Source: Chlorobiaceae bacterium
GTDB taxonomy: Bacteria; Bacteroidota; Chlorobiia; Chlorobiales; Chlorobiaceae
Length of the DNA stretch: 64,000 nt
Direction: 5' to 3'
Assembly: GCA_012972825.1 (NCBI GenBank)
Contig: JABDHL010000057.1
Coordinates: forward strand, 31,032-95,031
Shown here piece by piece: positions 36,739-47,974 of the stretch (its first letter is position 1; each line of letters opens with the position of its first letter). Made by a program: the position numbers and the translations under genes. The notes below the pieces were generated by a model. It was not told where the DNA came from. It made no database searches and saw only the letters and a program-made list of their open reading frames with translations.

Positions 36739-36984
36739 TTATTTTTTTTTGTTAGCCTGGCGCACTACTTTCATAAGAACGAGGGCCATGCCGGCCATGC
36801 CAAGAACAACACCTGCAAGAAGCAGAAGTGGTGAAGTACCAAGCCTGCTATCTGCCCAAAAACCAAGAAATACAAAAAAAGCAAAGCTTACTGCAATCTG
36901 CAAGCCAATACCCATGTAATCGGAAATCGCTCGGACAGAACGCCCTAATTGATCCGTAAAGCGCTCTTCATCAGGTTTTCTCAT
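36739..36984 (-). CDS. AtpZ/AtpI-family small protein (F0F1-ATPase subunit)
   Basis: The frame is open to 37299, but only from the ATG at 36984 does it look like a known protein: MRKPDEERFTDQLGRSVRAI, helix IGLQIAVSFAFFVFLGFWAD, a short loop SRLGTSPLLLLAG, then a second helix. This is the two-helix AtpZ pattern, 81 aa, usually ahead of atpI and atpB and linked to Mg2+/Ca2+ transport or c-ring assembly. First gene of the atp operon in this window. Confidence 0.72.
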   Translation of the reverse strand: MRKPDEERFTDQLGRSVRAISDYMGIGLQIAVSFAFFVFLGFWADSRLGTSPLLLLAGVVLGMAGMALVLMKVVRQANKKK

Positions 36985-37107
36985 TGTGGAGCGTCTTTGT
37001 TTACCTTCAGACCAGCACCACGTTCTGCACAAAACAATCATCCAGGTGAGGCAGAAGTGATACGTCATGAGGTGGAAGATACTATCTCTTCGTGAATTAA
37101 TGAACCC

Positions 37108-37911
37108 TTGCAACCATTCTTGCTGATAAACCTGATAAACCCTACAGATGTGGCACCAAAATATATAGTTCCTGAGTGTTTCCGCGAATTCAGCGACCTC
37201 ATCGCTCTTCAGAGCACTAGAACAGGGGGAGTAAGCGAAGGGCCCTATTCCTCTCTGAATCTTGGCATTAATACCCTGGACACAGCAGAAAGAGTTCATG
37301 AAAACACTCTGCGGCTCTGCGCATCAGCCGGTATCAATCCCACGAGAATTGTCAGCTCCGTCCAAGTTCACGGTACTGAAATACTGACTGCTGAAAACCC
37401 TGGAAGTTACCATGGTTATGACGCATTCATTACAGACAAAAAAAATCTTTTTTTATGCATCCTTACAGCGGACTGTTATCCAGTGCTGATCTTCGATCCG
37501 CGGCATCAAGCCACAGGAGCGGTACATGCGGGCTGGAAAGGAAGTGCAGGACGGATTGTTATGAAAACCATTGCCGCCATGCAGAAAAATTTCAATTCGC
37601 TTCCTGCAGAGTGTTTAGCCTATATAGGAACCGGAATTTCATCAGATATCTATGAAGTTGGAGATGAGATTGCAAAGGAGTTTCCTCCAGAGAACTCCCG
37701 GCGTTCCCTTTTTTCGATGGAAGACAATAAATATATGCTTGACCTCGGCACAGTAAACTTCCAGCAAATGCTTGACTCTGGTATCCCAGCATCAAATATC
37801 GAACGATCTCAATTCTGTTCATACAGAGACAGCGGCATGTTTTATTCGTACAGGCGGGACAATGGCACAACCGGACGCATGGTCAGCCTGATTGGTGTAC
37901 GGACACTGTAG
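37108..37911 (+). CDS. pgeF: Peptidoglycan editing factor PgeF / polyphenol oxidase (laccase-domain) family
   Basis: The DUF152 (Cu_oxidase_4) fold is shown by SVQVHGTEIL, TADCYPVLIFDP, GAVHAGWKGSAGRIV and IGTGISSDIYEVGDEIA, with the metal-binding His/Cys/His set. YfiH/PgeF members purge L-Ser from UDP-MurNAc peptides; purine-nucleoside activity is known for others. The start codon is uncertain: the first in-frame option is TTG at 37108 and GTG near 37150 is another. Length 267 aa. Confidence 0.82.
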   Translation: MQPFLLINLINPTDVAPKYIVPECFREFSDLIALQSTRTGGVSEGPYSSLNLGINTLDTAERVHENTLRLCASAGINPTRIVSSVQVHGTEILTAENPGSYHGYDAFITDKKNLFLCILTADCYPVLIFDPRHQATGAVHAGWKGSAGRIVMKTIAAMQKNFNSLPAECLAYIGTGISSDIYEVGDEIAKEFPPENSRRSLFSMEDNKYMLDLGTVNFQQMLDSGIPASNIERSQFCSYRDSGMFYSYRRDNGTTGRMVSLIGVRTL

Positions 37912-37941
37912 ATTTCGAACTCTGTCGACAAACCGAATATA

Positions 37942-39234
37942 TTACATATACCTCTTGCCGTATGAGCCATAGAGCTCATGTGCCTGACGAGAGATATCCT
38001 CCCTGAAATCCGGATGAGCTATGCTTGCAAGCGCTTCAGCTCTTTGACGGAGATTTTTGCCATGCAGATTAACGATTCCGAATTCGGTGACCACATACTG
38101 GACATGAGCTCTGGTAGTAACAACGCCAGCCCCCGGCTTAAGCTGCGGCACAATCCTCGACACCCCTTTAGCTGTAGTCGACGGCAGTGCAATAATCGGT
38201 TTACCGCCTTTTGAAAGCGCGGCACCGCGTATAAAGTCCATCTGACCGCCAACACCTGAATAATATTTCTGCCCGATCGAATCAGCACAGACCTGCCCTG
38301 TCATGTCAATTTCAAGGGCACTGTTAATAGCAGTTACATGGGGATTTCTCCTGATTTCACGGGTATCGTTGACATAATCGGAAGGCAGCATGGCAACGAG
38401 TGGATTATCGTCCACAAAATCATATAACTTCCTGGTTCCGATAATAAAGCTGGCCACAATAATCTCCTTATGGCTCCGTTTTTTACGGCCGTTAATCACA
38501 CCTTTCTCCACCAGGTCAATAACCCCGTCCGAAAACATTTCGGAATGAATACCCAGATCCTTGTGGCCGGAAAGCGCAGCAAGTGTTGCATCTGGAATAG
38601 CGCCTATCCCCAGCTGCAGCGTAGCCCCATTCTCAACGATAGAGGCGATATGGTTACCGATGCGGATTTCGATATCACTCAAAACATGTCTTGGTGTTTC
38701 AATTATAGCATCAGATACATCAATCATCGCATGGATTTTGCTGGTATGAAGCAATCCTTCTCCATGTGTACGAGGCATGTTCGGATTGACCTGGGCAATA
38801 ACAAGCTTAGCTGAGTGAACAGCCGCAAGGGTGACATCGACCGAAACGCCGAGAGAACAATAGCCGTGACGGTCAGGAGGAGAAACATGCACAAGAGCTA
38901 CGTCAAGCGGAAGGATATGGTTCTGGAAAAGGGAGGGAATATCGCTCAGAAAAACCGGAATCGCATCACCGTAACCCTGCTGTACCGATTGACGAACATT
39001 TTTACCTACAAAGAGGGCATTCAATCTGAAACTTGAATGATATTCCGGCCTTGTATAGACAGCATCACCCTCCGTATGAAGACTGACAATCTCAACATTT
39101 TTCAATTCAGCTGAGCGCTGAACCATCGCTTCAATCAACCGCTGGGGTGTTGCTGCAGCAGTATGTAAAAAAACCCTGTCACCCGATTTGATTCTTGCTA
39201 CCGCATCTTCAGCGGAAAGCGTACAATATTTCAT
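37942..39234 (-). CDS. Acetyl-CoA hydrolase/CoA-transferase (4-hydroxybutyrate CoA-transferase family)
   Basis: Family-I acyl-CoA transferase fold (430 aa). The N-terminal Rossmann domain ends near DVALVHVSPPDRHGYCSLG; the second domain has QLGIGAIPDATLAAL and LGIHSEMFSDGVIDL (a glutamate here forms the acyl-CoA intermediate). The Gly/Ser-rich GGQMDFIRGAALSKGGK is diagnostic. Could serve acetate/succinate CoA exchange in this organism. The ATG lies 36 bp downstream of ftsZ on the same strand. Confidence 0.85.
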   Translation of the reverse strand: MKYCTLSAEDAVARIKSGDRVFLHTAAATPQRLIEAMVQRSAELKNVEIVSLHTEGDAVYTRPEYHSSFRLNALFVGKNVRQSVQQGYGDAIPVFLSDIPSLFQNHILPLDVALVHVSPPDRHGYCSLGVSVDVTLAAVHSAKLVIAQVNPNMPRTHGEGLLHTSKIHAMIDVSDAIIETPRHVLSDIEIRIGNHIASIVENGATLQLGIGAIPDATLAALSGHKDLGIHSEMFSDGVIDLVEKGVINGRKKRSHKEIIVASFIIGTRKLYDFVDDNPLVAMLPSDYVNDTREIRRNPHVTAINSALEIDMTGQVCADSIGQKYYSGVGGQMDFIRGAALSKGGKPIIALPSTTAKGVSRIVPQLKPGAGVVTTRAHVQYVVTEFGIVNLHGKNLRQRAEALASIAHPDFREDISRQAHELYGSYGKRYM

Positions 39235-39270
39235 TTAATCCTTAACTTCATTTATCAAAAAAAAAGAGAG

Positions 39271-40563
39271 TCAGATTCCGGTGTTCTTCCGGCGAAGATA
39301 AGCTGGTGTATCTGTTAACCCTTTCTGTATTTTATCTTCGTGCTCTGCACTACCTCCTGTAATCAACGGATTATAATCGGCATCCCGCAGAGTATTTTTT
39401 TTATTCACCGCCTCACGCGGATCATGAATCGATAACTGTCTTCTGATATAAGCAGGAATACGCATATCCTCTTCCTGGCGCTCTGGATGCATAGATGCTG
39501 TCTGTCTGACAGAGGGGGAGGCCTGACCTGATCGAACACCCTGCATTGGAGTAACTGGCCGTCGAACTGCAGGATCTTTTCCTTCCGTCTGTTCTTTTCG
39601 CTTGAAGCCGGTCACGATAACAGTCACTCTTATTTCACCCGATACCTGGGGTTCATCCACATAGCCATTGATAATCTTGGCATCACTGCCGACCTGCTCC
39701 TCAATATAGTTCATCGCGTCCGACATGTCTCTCATAGTGACCTCGCCGGTAATGTTGACAAGAACGCCTTTCGCCCCTTTAACCGACACGCCTTCAAGAA
39801 GAGGACTGTTGAGGGCGTCCGATGATGCTTTCAGTGCACGGCGATCACCTGCTGCAGCGGCAGAACCCATAACTGCATCTCCCGCACCGGACATGATACT
39901 TCGGACATCGGCAAAATCGACGTTGACATGTCCATGACGGGTAATAATATCGGCAATGCCTTTTGCCGCCCTGTACAGGACATCATTCGCCATGTTGAAC
40001 GCTTCTGTAGCGCTTACCCCCTCTTCGGCAATACTCAGTATCTTTTCATTTTCAACGAGAATAAGAGTATCGATATATTTTCGCAGTTCCGTGATCCCGC
40101 CGTCCGCAATCTTCGCCTTGACCTGGCCTTCAAAGTTGAACGGTCTGGTAACGACTCCAATGGTCAGTATGCCCATATTCCTTGCAATCGAAGCAATGAC
40201 GGGTGCTGCGCCTGTGCCTGTACCCTTACCCATCCCTGCAGCAATAAAGACAAGATCTGCGCCTCTTAGCTGAGCGGCAATGATTTCGCGGTCATCATCA
40301 GCAGCCTGCCGACCCTTGGCAGGATCAGCTCCAGCACCGAGCCCGTTGGTCGCTTTCTTCCCGATCTGCACCCTGAGAGGAGCTTTTGAGTTAAGGAGTG
40401 CCTGACGGTCTGTATTGAAGACGATATATTCAACGCCGCTTATTTTCCGGTCAATCATATTGTTAACAGCATTGCCGCCACAACCGCCGACCCCAACGAT
40501 CCTTATGGTAACCCCTTTACCCTGGTCACTGTCGAACAGCCCGGGATCCAGCTCAAATGCCAT
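39271..40563 (-). CDS. ftsZ: Cell division protein FtsZ
   Basis: Tubulin-like GTPase that forms the Z-ring. The nucleotide-binding sequence [13 protein letters not shown] (about 25-37), the signature [15 protein letters not shown] (about 110-124), and the T7 loop [11 protein letters not shown] for GTP hydrolysis are all intact. A low-complexity linker (about 325-400) precedes the C-terminal tail ending [10 protein letters not shown]. The ATG has GGAG 8-10 nt upstream. End gene of the dcw cluster, 430 aa. Confidence 0.98.
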   Translation of the reverse strand: MAFELDPGLFDSDQGKGVTIRIVGVGGCGGNAVNNMIDRKISGVEYIVFNTDRQALLNSKAPLRVQIGKKATNGLGAGADPAKGRQAADDDREIIAAQLRGADLVFIAAGMGKGTGTGAAPVIASIARNMGILTIGVVTRPFNFEGQVKAKIADGGITELRKYIDTLILVENEKILSIAEEGVSATEAFNMANDVLYRAAKGIADIITRHGHVNVDFADVRSIMSGAGDAVMGSAAAAGDRRALKASSDALNSPLLEGVSVKGAKGVLVNITGEVTMRDMSDAMNYIEEQVGSDAKIINGYVDEPQVSGEIRVTVIVTGFKRKEQTEGKDPAVRRPVTPMQGVRSGQASPSVRQTASMHPERQEEDMRIPAYIRRQLSIHDPREAVNKKNTLRDADYNPLITGGSAEHEDKIQKGLTDTPAYLRRKNTGI

Positions 40564-40605
40564 TGGTCAGTTCTCCTTTTTAAAAGGCTTTGCGTGTTAT
40601 TCCCA

Positions 40606-41910
40606 TCATAGATTATCCCAGAACTTTTTCATCCGCTCCACAATTTTTTTCCCGGCGGGATTCGGCACCTGCTCCTCATGTTCCTCCGGGATGTGTGCGG
40701 GAATATCAGATGGAATCACCTCTGCATTCGACGCAAAACTATGATCTTCTGATAGGATATTGTTCTGAAATGCATGAGCTACAAGCCCCATAACGGTGGC
40801 ATACATCGGGTTGTTAACGGAACCCTTGATTCCGCCCGACACTCCTTCAGGATAGCCGATTCGAACATCAAGCCCCAGAACATCATGGGCAAGATTCACG
40901 GTACCAGGTAAAAGGGAACCTCCACCCGTGATTATTGCACCGGCATTGATATATTCATAATATCCTGATCTTTTGACAGAATCCCTTACAAGCTCCAGAA
41001 TCTCCATCATTCTTGCTTCAATGATCATAGTCAACGAGCTTTTCGGAAAGGATTTCTGCGGACGCCCTTCAATACCTTCGATAAGAATATCCTCATCCTG
41101 ACCGCTGATCGGACTGTATGCGCAACCGTGTTTTATTTTCAGTTCTTCTGCAACTTCGTAAAGCGCTTTCACACCATGAGCAAGATCATGTGTGACATCG
41201 TTTGCGGCAACTTTAATAACCTCTGAATATCGGATTGCTCCGTCAATATAGATTGCCACTTCCGTGGTGCCTCCTCCGATATCAATGACAACCACGCCGC
41301 TTTTCTTTTCACGCTCTTTCATGACTGCCATACCGGACGCTACCGGTTCAAAAGTAACCGCACTGATCTCCAGCCCTGCCTTCTCGACACACTGCTTGAT
41401 GTTACGGATTTTTGTTCTCAGACCGACAACAATATAAGCGCTTCCTTTCATTGTTGTCCCGGCCATTCCTATCGGATCCAGAAGTCCTTCCTGATCATCA
41501 ACAATAAATTCCTGCGGAATGACATGAATAATTTCATGATCGATATCCAGATACCTGATATTGGTCTTGGCCTTTTCCAGAAACCGCTTGACATCGGAAT
41601 CATTGACAATCCCTGTCTGGTTGATGCTGATTTCCGAATTACTGTGAATACAGTGAACATGTGCGCCGGATATTCCGACATTGACACCGATAATACGAAT
41701 GGACGACTCCCTCTCGGCATCAGCAACGGCTGCCTTTATCGCTTCTACGGTCTTGTTGATATTGACAACGGTTGCCCGCTGAAGACCATCGGAACTTGAT
41801 CGTCCTTTTCCAAGAACATTGAGTTTTCCTATTTCATCTTTTTCGGCAACAACAACACAAACCTTGGTTGTACCGATATCAAGACCTACCGCGATATTGC
41901 TTTTCGGCAT
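40606..41910 (-). CDS. ftsA: Cell division protein FtsA
   Basis: Actin-like membrane tether of FtsZ. The phosphate-1 loop AVGLDIGTTKVCVVV is at residues 6-20, and VVVIDIGGGTTEVAIY is phosphate-2; the SHS2 domain region is IIGVNVGISGAHVHC. The adenosine region GGGSLLPG is present. The C-terminal KKIVERMKKFWDNL is a likely amphipathic membrane helix. 434 aa, between ftsQ and ftsZ. Confidence 0.97.
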   Translation of the reverse strand: MPKSNIAVGLDIGTTKVCVVVAEKDEIGKLNVLGKGRSSSDGLQRATVVNINKTVEAIKAAVADAERESSIRIIGVNVGISGAHVHCIHSNSEISINQTGIVNDSDVKRFLEKAKTNIRYLDIDHEIIHVIPQEFIVDDQEGLLDPIGMAGTTMKGSAYIVVGLRTKIRNIKQCVEKAGLEISAVTFEPVASGMAVMKEREKKSGVVVIDIGGGTTEVAIYIDGAIRYSEVIKVAANDVTHDLAHGVKALYEVAEELKIKHGCAYSPISGQDEDILIEGIEGRPQKSFPKSSLTMIIEARMMEILELVRDSVKRSGYYEYINAGAIITGGGSLLPGTVNLAHDVLGLDVRIGYPEGVSGGIKGSVNNPMYATVMGLVAHAFQNNILSEDHSFASNAEVIPSDIPAHIPEEHEEQVPNPAGKKIVERMKKFWDNL

Positions 41911-41931
41911 TTTTCAATTCCTGCATGATTG

Positions 41932-42825
41932 TCACTGAATTGTTTCCTGCGTCATCTCCGGCGTGACGAAATCCTTGGTAAAGATCCTCTCACTGAACCT
42001 CAGATCCACAGTTTCATAAGAACCAAAACCTTTTTTGGAAATTACCTTTTGCCAGAATATCTCAAATTTTTTCAACTTTTCCTTAAAATTACCATCATTG
42101 CCGATAATAAAACGAGTAGGGGCCTGAACCGCAATAAAATACGTCATATTGTTTCCTGCCAGGTGGAGTTCGCGAATAAGAAGCCTCGCATATTCGCTTG
42201 CAGCAAATGCCTCAAGAAACTGACGAAGCAGTTCAACTTCACGACTGTCAATCTGCCGCTGGTTATTCCCTGCCGTTTTCAATGGGCTTATTCCTGAAAC
42301 AAGGAGCAATTTCGGGAACTGCGCTGACATCTTATCCCGCCAGGGAAAAAGAAATCCATCATTGTCAATAGCCAGAATCAGTCCATCCATTACCGTTAAG
42401 ACTATCGGCACCCGCTCGGCAACCCTTATACGGACAATTCCATTCAGCTCCTTGCTGATCACCGCATCCCTGACATAAGGAAACAGCATAATCCTTTTTT
42501 TTAATTCTGCCGGATCAAGTTCCTGAAGATTTCTGCCGTTATAGATTTTCATGCTTGATGAAACATCCATTGCGACAATACTTGAAACACCCTCGACAAC
42601 AACATCCCTGACAACAACATCTCTCTTCCATTGCGACGAATAAAAAGCCAGAGCGGCAAGAGCGCCAAGCGCTATTACTACAATAAATACCCCGGCTTTC
42701 CCGCTTACGGAATTACCCGATGCAGGGTCATATCGATATTCACCCTCACCGGCACCTTCAGAAGATGCCTGAGTGGCAGTATCAGGGGAAAAAACCTGAT
42801 CTTCCTTCGGTTCGGAATCAGGCAT
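41932..42825 (-). CDS. ftsQ: Cell division protein FtsQ
   Basis: Bitopic divisome protein. The cytoplasmic tail (1-45) precedes a single helix, AGVFIVVIALGALAALAFYS (about 45-65), then a POTRA region (about 70-150) and the FtsQ beta domain. The IRIRVAERVPIVLTVMDGLIL stretch fits the POTRA end. Assigned mainly by position between murC and ftsA and by topology; the sequence is divergent. 297 aa. Confidence 0.88.
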   Translation of the reverse strand: MPDSEPKEDQVFSPDTATQASSEGAGEGEYRYDPASGNSVSGKAGVFIVVIALGALAALAFYSSQWKRDVVVRDVVVEGVSSIVAMDVSSSMKIYNGRNLQELDPAELKKRIMLFPYVRDAVISKELNGIVRIRVAERVPIVLTVMDGLILAIDNDGFLFPWRDKMSAQFPKLLLVSGISPLKTAGNNQRQIDSREVELLRQFLEAFAASEYARLLIRELHLAGNNMTYFIAVQAPTRFIIGNDGNFKEKLKKFEIFWQKVISKKGFGSYETVDLRFSERIFTKDFVTPEMTQETIQ

Positions 42826-42868
42826 AAGCGAAAGCTTTTTGAGATATTTTCATAGCGCATCTGCCTCA

Positions 42869-44269
42869 TTAACCAATGGATTTCTCCCGGCATGCCTTGG
42901 CAAATCCTGATGCAAGGTGAGTAATGTCACCGGCACCCATGAAAAGGATCATATTCCCATTGACCCCATGCTCAACAAGAGCTGAAAAGAGGATATCCCT
43001 GTCGGCAATAAACTCGACATGCTTTCCGCCAGCCTTTCGAACAGCAGCTGCAACCATCTCCCCGGAAACTCCCGGATAATCCAAAGCTTGTTCACGTGCT
43101 GGATAAACATCGGCTACATACACAATGTCCGCTCTGGAAAGCGCCCATCCGTATTCATCAGCAAACTCCCTGGTCCGGGAAAATAAATGCGGCTGAAAAA
43201 CAGCAATAACTTTGGAATCTACCCAGCCGCTTTTGGCCGCTTTGACGGTCGCCTTGACTTCGGAGGGATGGTGAGCATAATCATCAACAACCATAAGTCC
43301 GGCTCCATTATCGTATTTCACCTGGAACCTTCTCCTCATGCCGTTATATCTGCCAAGTCCGGCAATCAAACGCTCAGGCATAATCCCCAGCTCGATTCCT
43401 GCTGAAAAAGCAGCCAGAGCATTAAGGACATTGTGCCGACCGGGCACATTGAGGCATACATCGCGATACTCCCTTCCATAGGCCTGGAGTGTAAAAATGG
43501 CTCGTTGTTTTTCAAGCACAATATCCGTTGCCATAACATCAGCAGGCTCGTCAATCCCGAAGGTGGTATAAAGGCGGTTCATAGACGGTATGATCCTTCT
43601 GATCTCCGGCCAGTCAACACAACAAATAACCCGCCCATAAAAAGGCACTTTGTTGACAAACGCAATGAAGGCCTGTTTCAGTTCATCAAGCGTACCATAG
43701 GTATCCATATGCTCGGACTCGAGACTGTTGACAACAGCAATGGTAGGCGTAAGTCTTAAAAAAGCACGATCATACTCATCGGCCTCTATAACCATATACT
43801 TCCCCTCACCGACAACTGTACTCCCTTTCAGATAGTCTGATATCCCGCCAATCATGACAGTAGGCGACTCTCCCGACTCGATAAGCATCGTGGCAATCAT
43901 GGCTGTAGTGGTTGTCTTGCCGTGTGTTCCGGCAATGCATATCCCGTATTTGTAACGCATGAGCTCACCGAGCATCTCATCCCGTTTAATCACAGGAATG
44001 CCTGCTTTTTCAGCCGATATGATTTCAATGTTCTCTTCCGGTCTGATCGCTGATGAGTAGACAACGACATCGCATGAAGCAATCTGCTCGGCACGATGTC
44101 CCCTGTAGATTTTGGCTCCATGCTCGGCAAGTTTCTCGGTCACCTCACCAGAGGACAGGTCAGATCCGGAAACCCCGAATCCGGACTTCAGAAGCAGTTC
44201 TGCTATAGCACTCATTCCAGCGCCACCAATTCCAACGATGTGAACGCTTTTTGTTTTCCCCAGTTCCAT
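42869..44269 (-). CDS. murC: UDP-N-acetylmuramate--L-alanine ligase
   Basis: Adds L-Ala to UDP-MurNAc. The N-terminal Rossmann motif [18 protein letters not shown] and the ATP-binding [17 protein letters not shown] (about 115-131) are MurC-specific. [16 protein letters not shown] is the conserved Mur ligase block. Length 466 aa is normal. No murB or ddl lies between it and ftsQ. Confidence 0.97.
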   Translation of the reverse strand: MELGKTKSVHIVGIGGAGMSAIAELLLKSGFGVSGSDLSSGEVTEKLAEHGAKIYRGHRAEQIASCDVVVYSSAIRPEENIEIISAEKAGIPVIKRDEMLGELMRYKYGICIAGTHGKTTTTAMIATMLIESGESPTVMIGGISDYLKGSTVVGEGKYMVIEADEYDRAFLRLTPTIAVVNSLESEHMDTYGTLDELKQAFIAFVNKVPFYGRVICCVDWPEIRRIIPSMNRLYTTFGIDEPADVMATDIVLEKQRAIFTLQAYGREYRDVCLNVPGRHNVLNALAAFSAGIELGIMPERLIAGLGRYNGMRRRFQVKYDNGAGLMVVDDYAHHPSEVKATVKAAKSGWVDSKVIAVFQPHLFSRTREFADEYGWALSRADIVYVADVYPAREQALDYPGVSGEMVAAAVRKAGGKHVEFIADRDILFSALVEHGVNGNMILFMGAGDITHLASGFAKACREKSIG

Positions 44270-44285
44270 GTGTGAGCTCTTTTGC

Positions 44286-45383
44286 TTAGTGTTTATATCC
44301 CAGACCGATTATTCTGAGAGCAAGTTGACGGGCAGCTTCCGGATATGCCAGTTTACCGGAAGCAACCCCCATTTTTTTCAGTTTTTCCTGATCATGCAGC
44401 AGTTCAAGAACGGCAGTTACCGACCTCTGCTCACTGAGGATGTCATCATCAATCATAATCGCAGCCCCGTTGTTGACAAGCGCCCTGGCATTATAACGCT
44501 GATGATCTCCAGTGGCGTACGGATAGGGTACAAGAACCGAAGGCTTCCCAAGATTCGTCAATTCAGCAATCGTCGATGCACCAGCCCTGCACAACACAAG
44601 ATCAGCTGCAGAGTATGCTGAACCCATATCTTCAATGTATGGTCCCACCCAAACATATGGGGATGGCGCAACCTGCATTTTTATCCGTTCGAAGTCAAGT
44701 GCACCTGTCTGCCAGACAAGATTTGCCGAAACGGTAATATCGTTGAGCCGCTGAAGCACGGCATTGTTTATCGAACGAGCCCCCCGGCTCCCTCCAAACA
44801 CAAGAAGAGTGGGACGCTCTTCGTAAAGACCGAAGCAAACCCTGGCAGCTGACGAATCCTTATGCTCAAAAAAGCGTGCAGGGTTGCCGGATACAAAGAC
44901 ACTCTTTTTTTTTACAATAAATGCCCTGGCGTCTTCAAAAGAAAGATGAACTTCGGAGGCAAGTGTTGAAAGCAGTTTTGTCGTTACACCCGGAAATGCA
45001 TTTTGTTCCTGTATAAGTGTTTTTTTTCGCAGAAGCTGAGCCGCAAGAAGTAAAGGAGCACTGACAAATCCACCGGTACCTACTACGACATCAGGACTCT
45101 CGTGATGAATGAGTGCAACCGCACGCAACAAAGCCACCGCAAAATCGATAAGGACGCTGATATTCACAACCAGATCGGTAAGTGACCGCCCTCTCTTCAA
45201 GCCTCTGACCGGAATGAGATGGAGCTGAAAGCCAAGTCTCGGCACTTCATTCGCTTCTATACCTCCGGCAGTACCGGCAAATGAAATACCTATATCGGAA
45301 ACAAGCTTCTCAAGTTCTCCTGCCATAGCTACGGCCGGGTATAAATGGCCACCCGTTCCGCCACCAGCAAAAAGCACTTTCAT
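44286..45383 (-). CDS. murG: UDP-N-acetylglucosamine--lipid-I transferase MurG
   Basis: GT28 glycosyltransferase that makes lipid [23 protein letters not shown] is its N-terminal G-loop; the third G-loop [16 protein letters not shown] and the C-terminal [19 protein letters not shown] for UDP-GlcNAc binding are visible. 365 aa. Its ATG overlaps the ftsW stop as ATGA. Confidence 0.97.
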   Translation of the reverse strand: MKVLFAGGGTGGHLYPAVAMAGELEKLVSDIGISFAGTAGGIEANEVPRLGFQLHLIPVRGLKRGRSLTDLVVNISVLIDFAVALLRAVALIHHESPDVVVGTGGFVSAPLLLAAQLLRKKTLIQEQNAFPGVTTKLLSTLASEVHLSFEDARAFIVKKKSVFVSGNPARFFEHKDSSAARVCFGLYEERPTLLVFGGSRGARSINNAVLQRLNDITVSANLVWQTGALDFERIKMQVAPSPYVWVGPYIEDMGSAYSAADLVLCRAGASTIAELTNLGKPSVLVPYPYATGDHQRYNARALVNNGAAIMIDDDILSEQRSVTAVLELLHDQEKLKKMGVASGKLAYPEAARQLALRIIGLGYKH

Positions 45384-46585
45384 ACCATACCCCTTTCTGA
45401 CACATAGGGTTGAATGCTCTTTTCCATCACCCGTTTCTTGTAGCGTGATATGCTTAAAAGAATACCGACTCCAAGAGAGTTGAGCAGGAGCGCAGTACCT
45501 CCGTAACTGATAAACGGAAGGGCCACGCCGGTGGTCGGTATAAGGTGACAGGCTACTGCAATATTGATAACGGCAAAAAGAGTAATTGCCATGGTGATGC
45601 CAGTGGCAACGTATTTTCCGAAATTATCGGGTGCGTGCTTGGCTATTATAAGACCACAGACCAGAAAACCTGTAAAAAGCGCAATGAGAGCAACAGCGCC
45701 AACCATCCCATACTCCTCGCCGATAACGACAAACACCAGATCATTATACGAAAGTGGCAGATAAAGCTGCCTTTGCCTGCTGGCTCCAATGCCGAGGCCG
45801 AACAACCCTCCATTTCCCAGACCAATCAAGGCCTGCAGAACCTGATAACTTATCTCTTTTTCATTCTTACTGTTAAATGAGAGAAGACGTGCAAGCCGAT
45901 AGGGCGCAGCTATGGCAAAAACCCAGGCAATTGGAATAAGCAGCAAAAAAGTCGTGAGAAGATGGCGAATATTGACTCCGCCAATAAACATAAGCATAAA
46001 CCCTATCAAGGCAATAAGCGATGCCGTACTGAAATTCGGCTCAAAGGCCACAAGAGCTACAACGGTCATAAGGATAGTGATCAGAGGATAATAAGAGTTA
46101 TTGAGGTCTCTTATATAACTCTGTTTTTCGCTTATGAGCCTTGAAAAATGAAAGATAAGAGCATATTTGGCAAAGTCGGATACCTGGAATGTAAACGGTC
46201 CGAATCCTATCCAGCGAGCAGCTTTTGAAATACGTCCGCCCGCTTTCAGAACAAGAAGAAGAGCGAGCAGTATAATGCTGACCAGAAGAATAATCTTGCT
46301 GGCCTTACAGAAAATATGATAGTCAAGCCGAGCAACCAGTATTACCGTAATAATGCCAAGTGCAGAGAAGGCAAGCTGACGCCATAAAAAATACTCAGAA
46401 CTTGAATATTGTTTTTTAGCCCACTCAGCTCCGCTGCTGTAGACTATAACTATCCCGATGCACATCAGAATGGCAACAATGAGCATCATTAATTTCCCGG
46501 CAATTCCCTCTCCCCGTGAAGGCAGCGAAAGAGTTTCCGAAGAATCGGCCTTTATAAAGCAGGAAATTTTATCGCTATTCAGCAT
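45380..46585 (-). CDS. ftsW: Lipid II polymerase/flippase FtsW (SEDS family)
   Basis: Polytopic SEDS glycosyltransferase of the septum, partner of FtsI. Several helices, and SEDS motifs such as [23 protein letters not shown], the [15 protein letters not shown] segment and [18 protein letters not shown]. From ATG 46585 it is 401 aa; the start overlaps the murD end by 7 nt. A longer frame to 46606 would overlap murD further. Confidence 0.95.
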   Translation of the reverse strand: MLNSDKISCFIKADSSETLSLPSRGEGIAGKLMMLIVAILMCIGIVIVYSSGAEWAKKQYSSSEYFLWRQLAFSALGIITVILVARLDYHIFCKASKIILLVSIILLALLLVLKAGGRISKAARWIGFGPFTFQVSDFAKYALIFHFSRLISEKQSYIRDLNNSYYPLITILMTVVALVAFEPNFSTASLIALIGFMLMFIGGVNIRHLLTTFLLLIPIAWVFAIAAPYRLARLLSFNSKNEKEISYQVLQALIGLGNGGLFGLGIGASRQRQLYLPLSYNDLVFVVIGEEYGMVGAVALIALFTGFLVCGLIIAKHAPDNFGKYVATGITMAITLFAVINIAVACHLIPTTGVALPFISYGGTALLLNSLGVGILLSISRYKKRVMEKSIQPYVSERGMV

Positions 46586-47970
46586 GGTTGTAAGTGATAA
46601 ACACATTGTTTGAACTTTATACCACGGTCCTCGTAATTCTCAAACATGTCAAAGCTGGCACATCCGGGAGAAAACAGCACAGTCTGTCCTTCACCCGCTG
46701 CCCCATAGGCAAAAGAGACTGCATCTTCAAGTGACAGAGCCTCATGAACAGGTACAATACCCTCAAACGCTGTTGTGATCTTGGTTTTCGACTCACCCAT
46801 AGCAACAAGGAGTGAGACTTTTTTCCCGACAAGTCCCGCAATAGAAGTGTAATCGTTGCCTTTATCACGCCCTCCGGCAATAAGAACACAGGTTCCCGGA
46901 ACAGCTTCAAGCGCCTGACGCATGGCATTAATGTTCGTAGCTTTTGAATCGTTGACCCAGCAGGCTCCGTTAAGCGTCATAACAAATTCCTGACGGTGTT
47001 CAACACCCTTGAATTCTTTGAGAACAGAACGGACCACTTCATAACCGATACCCAATGCCCTTGCCGCTGCAATAGCTGCAAGCACATTAGAGATATTATG
47101 GCGACCTCGAAAACTGTCTTTCAGAAACTCAGAGATCAAGATCACCTGCTCTTCCCCATTTACAGTACGCACAACAATCCTCTCCCCGTCTGCAACTGCA
47201 ATGCGTCGATCATGACAGCCTTCAGGGACAGACTCCATGCCAAACGGGACTATCTTGAACGGAAAATGCTTTTCTGCAAAATGTTCACTGAGCAGAGGAT
47301 CATCCTCATTATAAATAAGCGTATCTCCCGCGCCCTGATTCGCATAGATCCTGAATTTGGCCGCAGCATACTGAGGCATAACACCATCATAGCGGGATAG
47401 ATGATCCGGCGTAATATTAGTAATGACAGCAACATCCGGCTTGAAGAAAAAGCAGCGTTCCAGCTGATAACTGCTCAATTCGACAACCGCTACATCCTCA
47501 GGTTTCATATCCTGCACCTTCGAAGAGAACGGCACCCCGATATTGCCGACGCTGAATGACCGGTAACCATGCTGAAGAGCGTCAGCTTCACAGATACGAT
47601 GAATAAGCGTCGATGTGGTGGTTTTACCATCCGTTCCTGTTATACCGACAATTCTTGCCTTACAGAAAAGACTGGCCAGCTCTATTTCACTGATAATGTG
47701 AATCCCTTTTGATTCAAGAGTTTTCACAACCTGGGCATGCGGAGGAATTCCCGGGCTGATGACACAAAAATCAGCATCATATACCCTCTCTGAATGCCCA
47801 TCATGTTCGACGGATATCCTCTTCTTCTGAAGTCGCAGAACCTCATGTTCTTCAATCCGGCCAATATCACTGAGCAGCACATCAGCACCTGCACTGCTGA
47901 GCAGTTCCGCTGCTGCAATACCGCTCTTCCCTGCACCGATAACCGATACCTTTTCACCCGATAGATCCAT
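46579..47970 (-). CDS. murD: UDP-N-acetylmuramoylalanine--D-glutamate ligase
   Basis: Adds D-Glu to UDP-MurNAc-L-Ala. The Rossmann domain [20 protein letters not shown] loop [16 protein letters not shown] (about 113-128) and the VEHRQEFV with WVNDSKATN block are diagnostic. 463 aa. Adjacent to mraY (4 nt gap). Confidence 0.97.
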   Translation of the reverse strand: MDLSGEKVSVIGAGKSGIAAAELLSSAGADVLLSDIGRIEEHEVLRLQKKRISVEHDGHSERVYDADFCVISPGIPPHAQVVKTLESKGIHIISEIELASLFCKARIVGITGTDGKTTTSTLIHRICEADALQHGYRSFSVGNIGVPFSSKVQDMKPEDVAVVELSSYQLERCFFFKPDVAVITNITPDHLSRYDGVMPQYAAAKFRIYANQGAGDTLIYNEDDPLLSEHFAEKHFPFKIVPFGMESVPEGCHDRRIAVADGERIVVRTVNGEEQVILISEFLKDSFRGRHNISNVLAAIAAARALGIGYEVVRSVLKEFKGVEHRQEFVMTLNGACWVNDSKATNINAMRQALEAVPGTCVLIAGGRDKGNDYTSIAGLVGKKVSLLVAMGESKTKITTAFEGIVPVHEALSLEDAVSFAYGAAGEGQTVLFSPGCASFDMFENYEDRGIKFKQCVYHLQPC

Positions 47971-47974
47971 ATGC

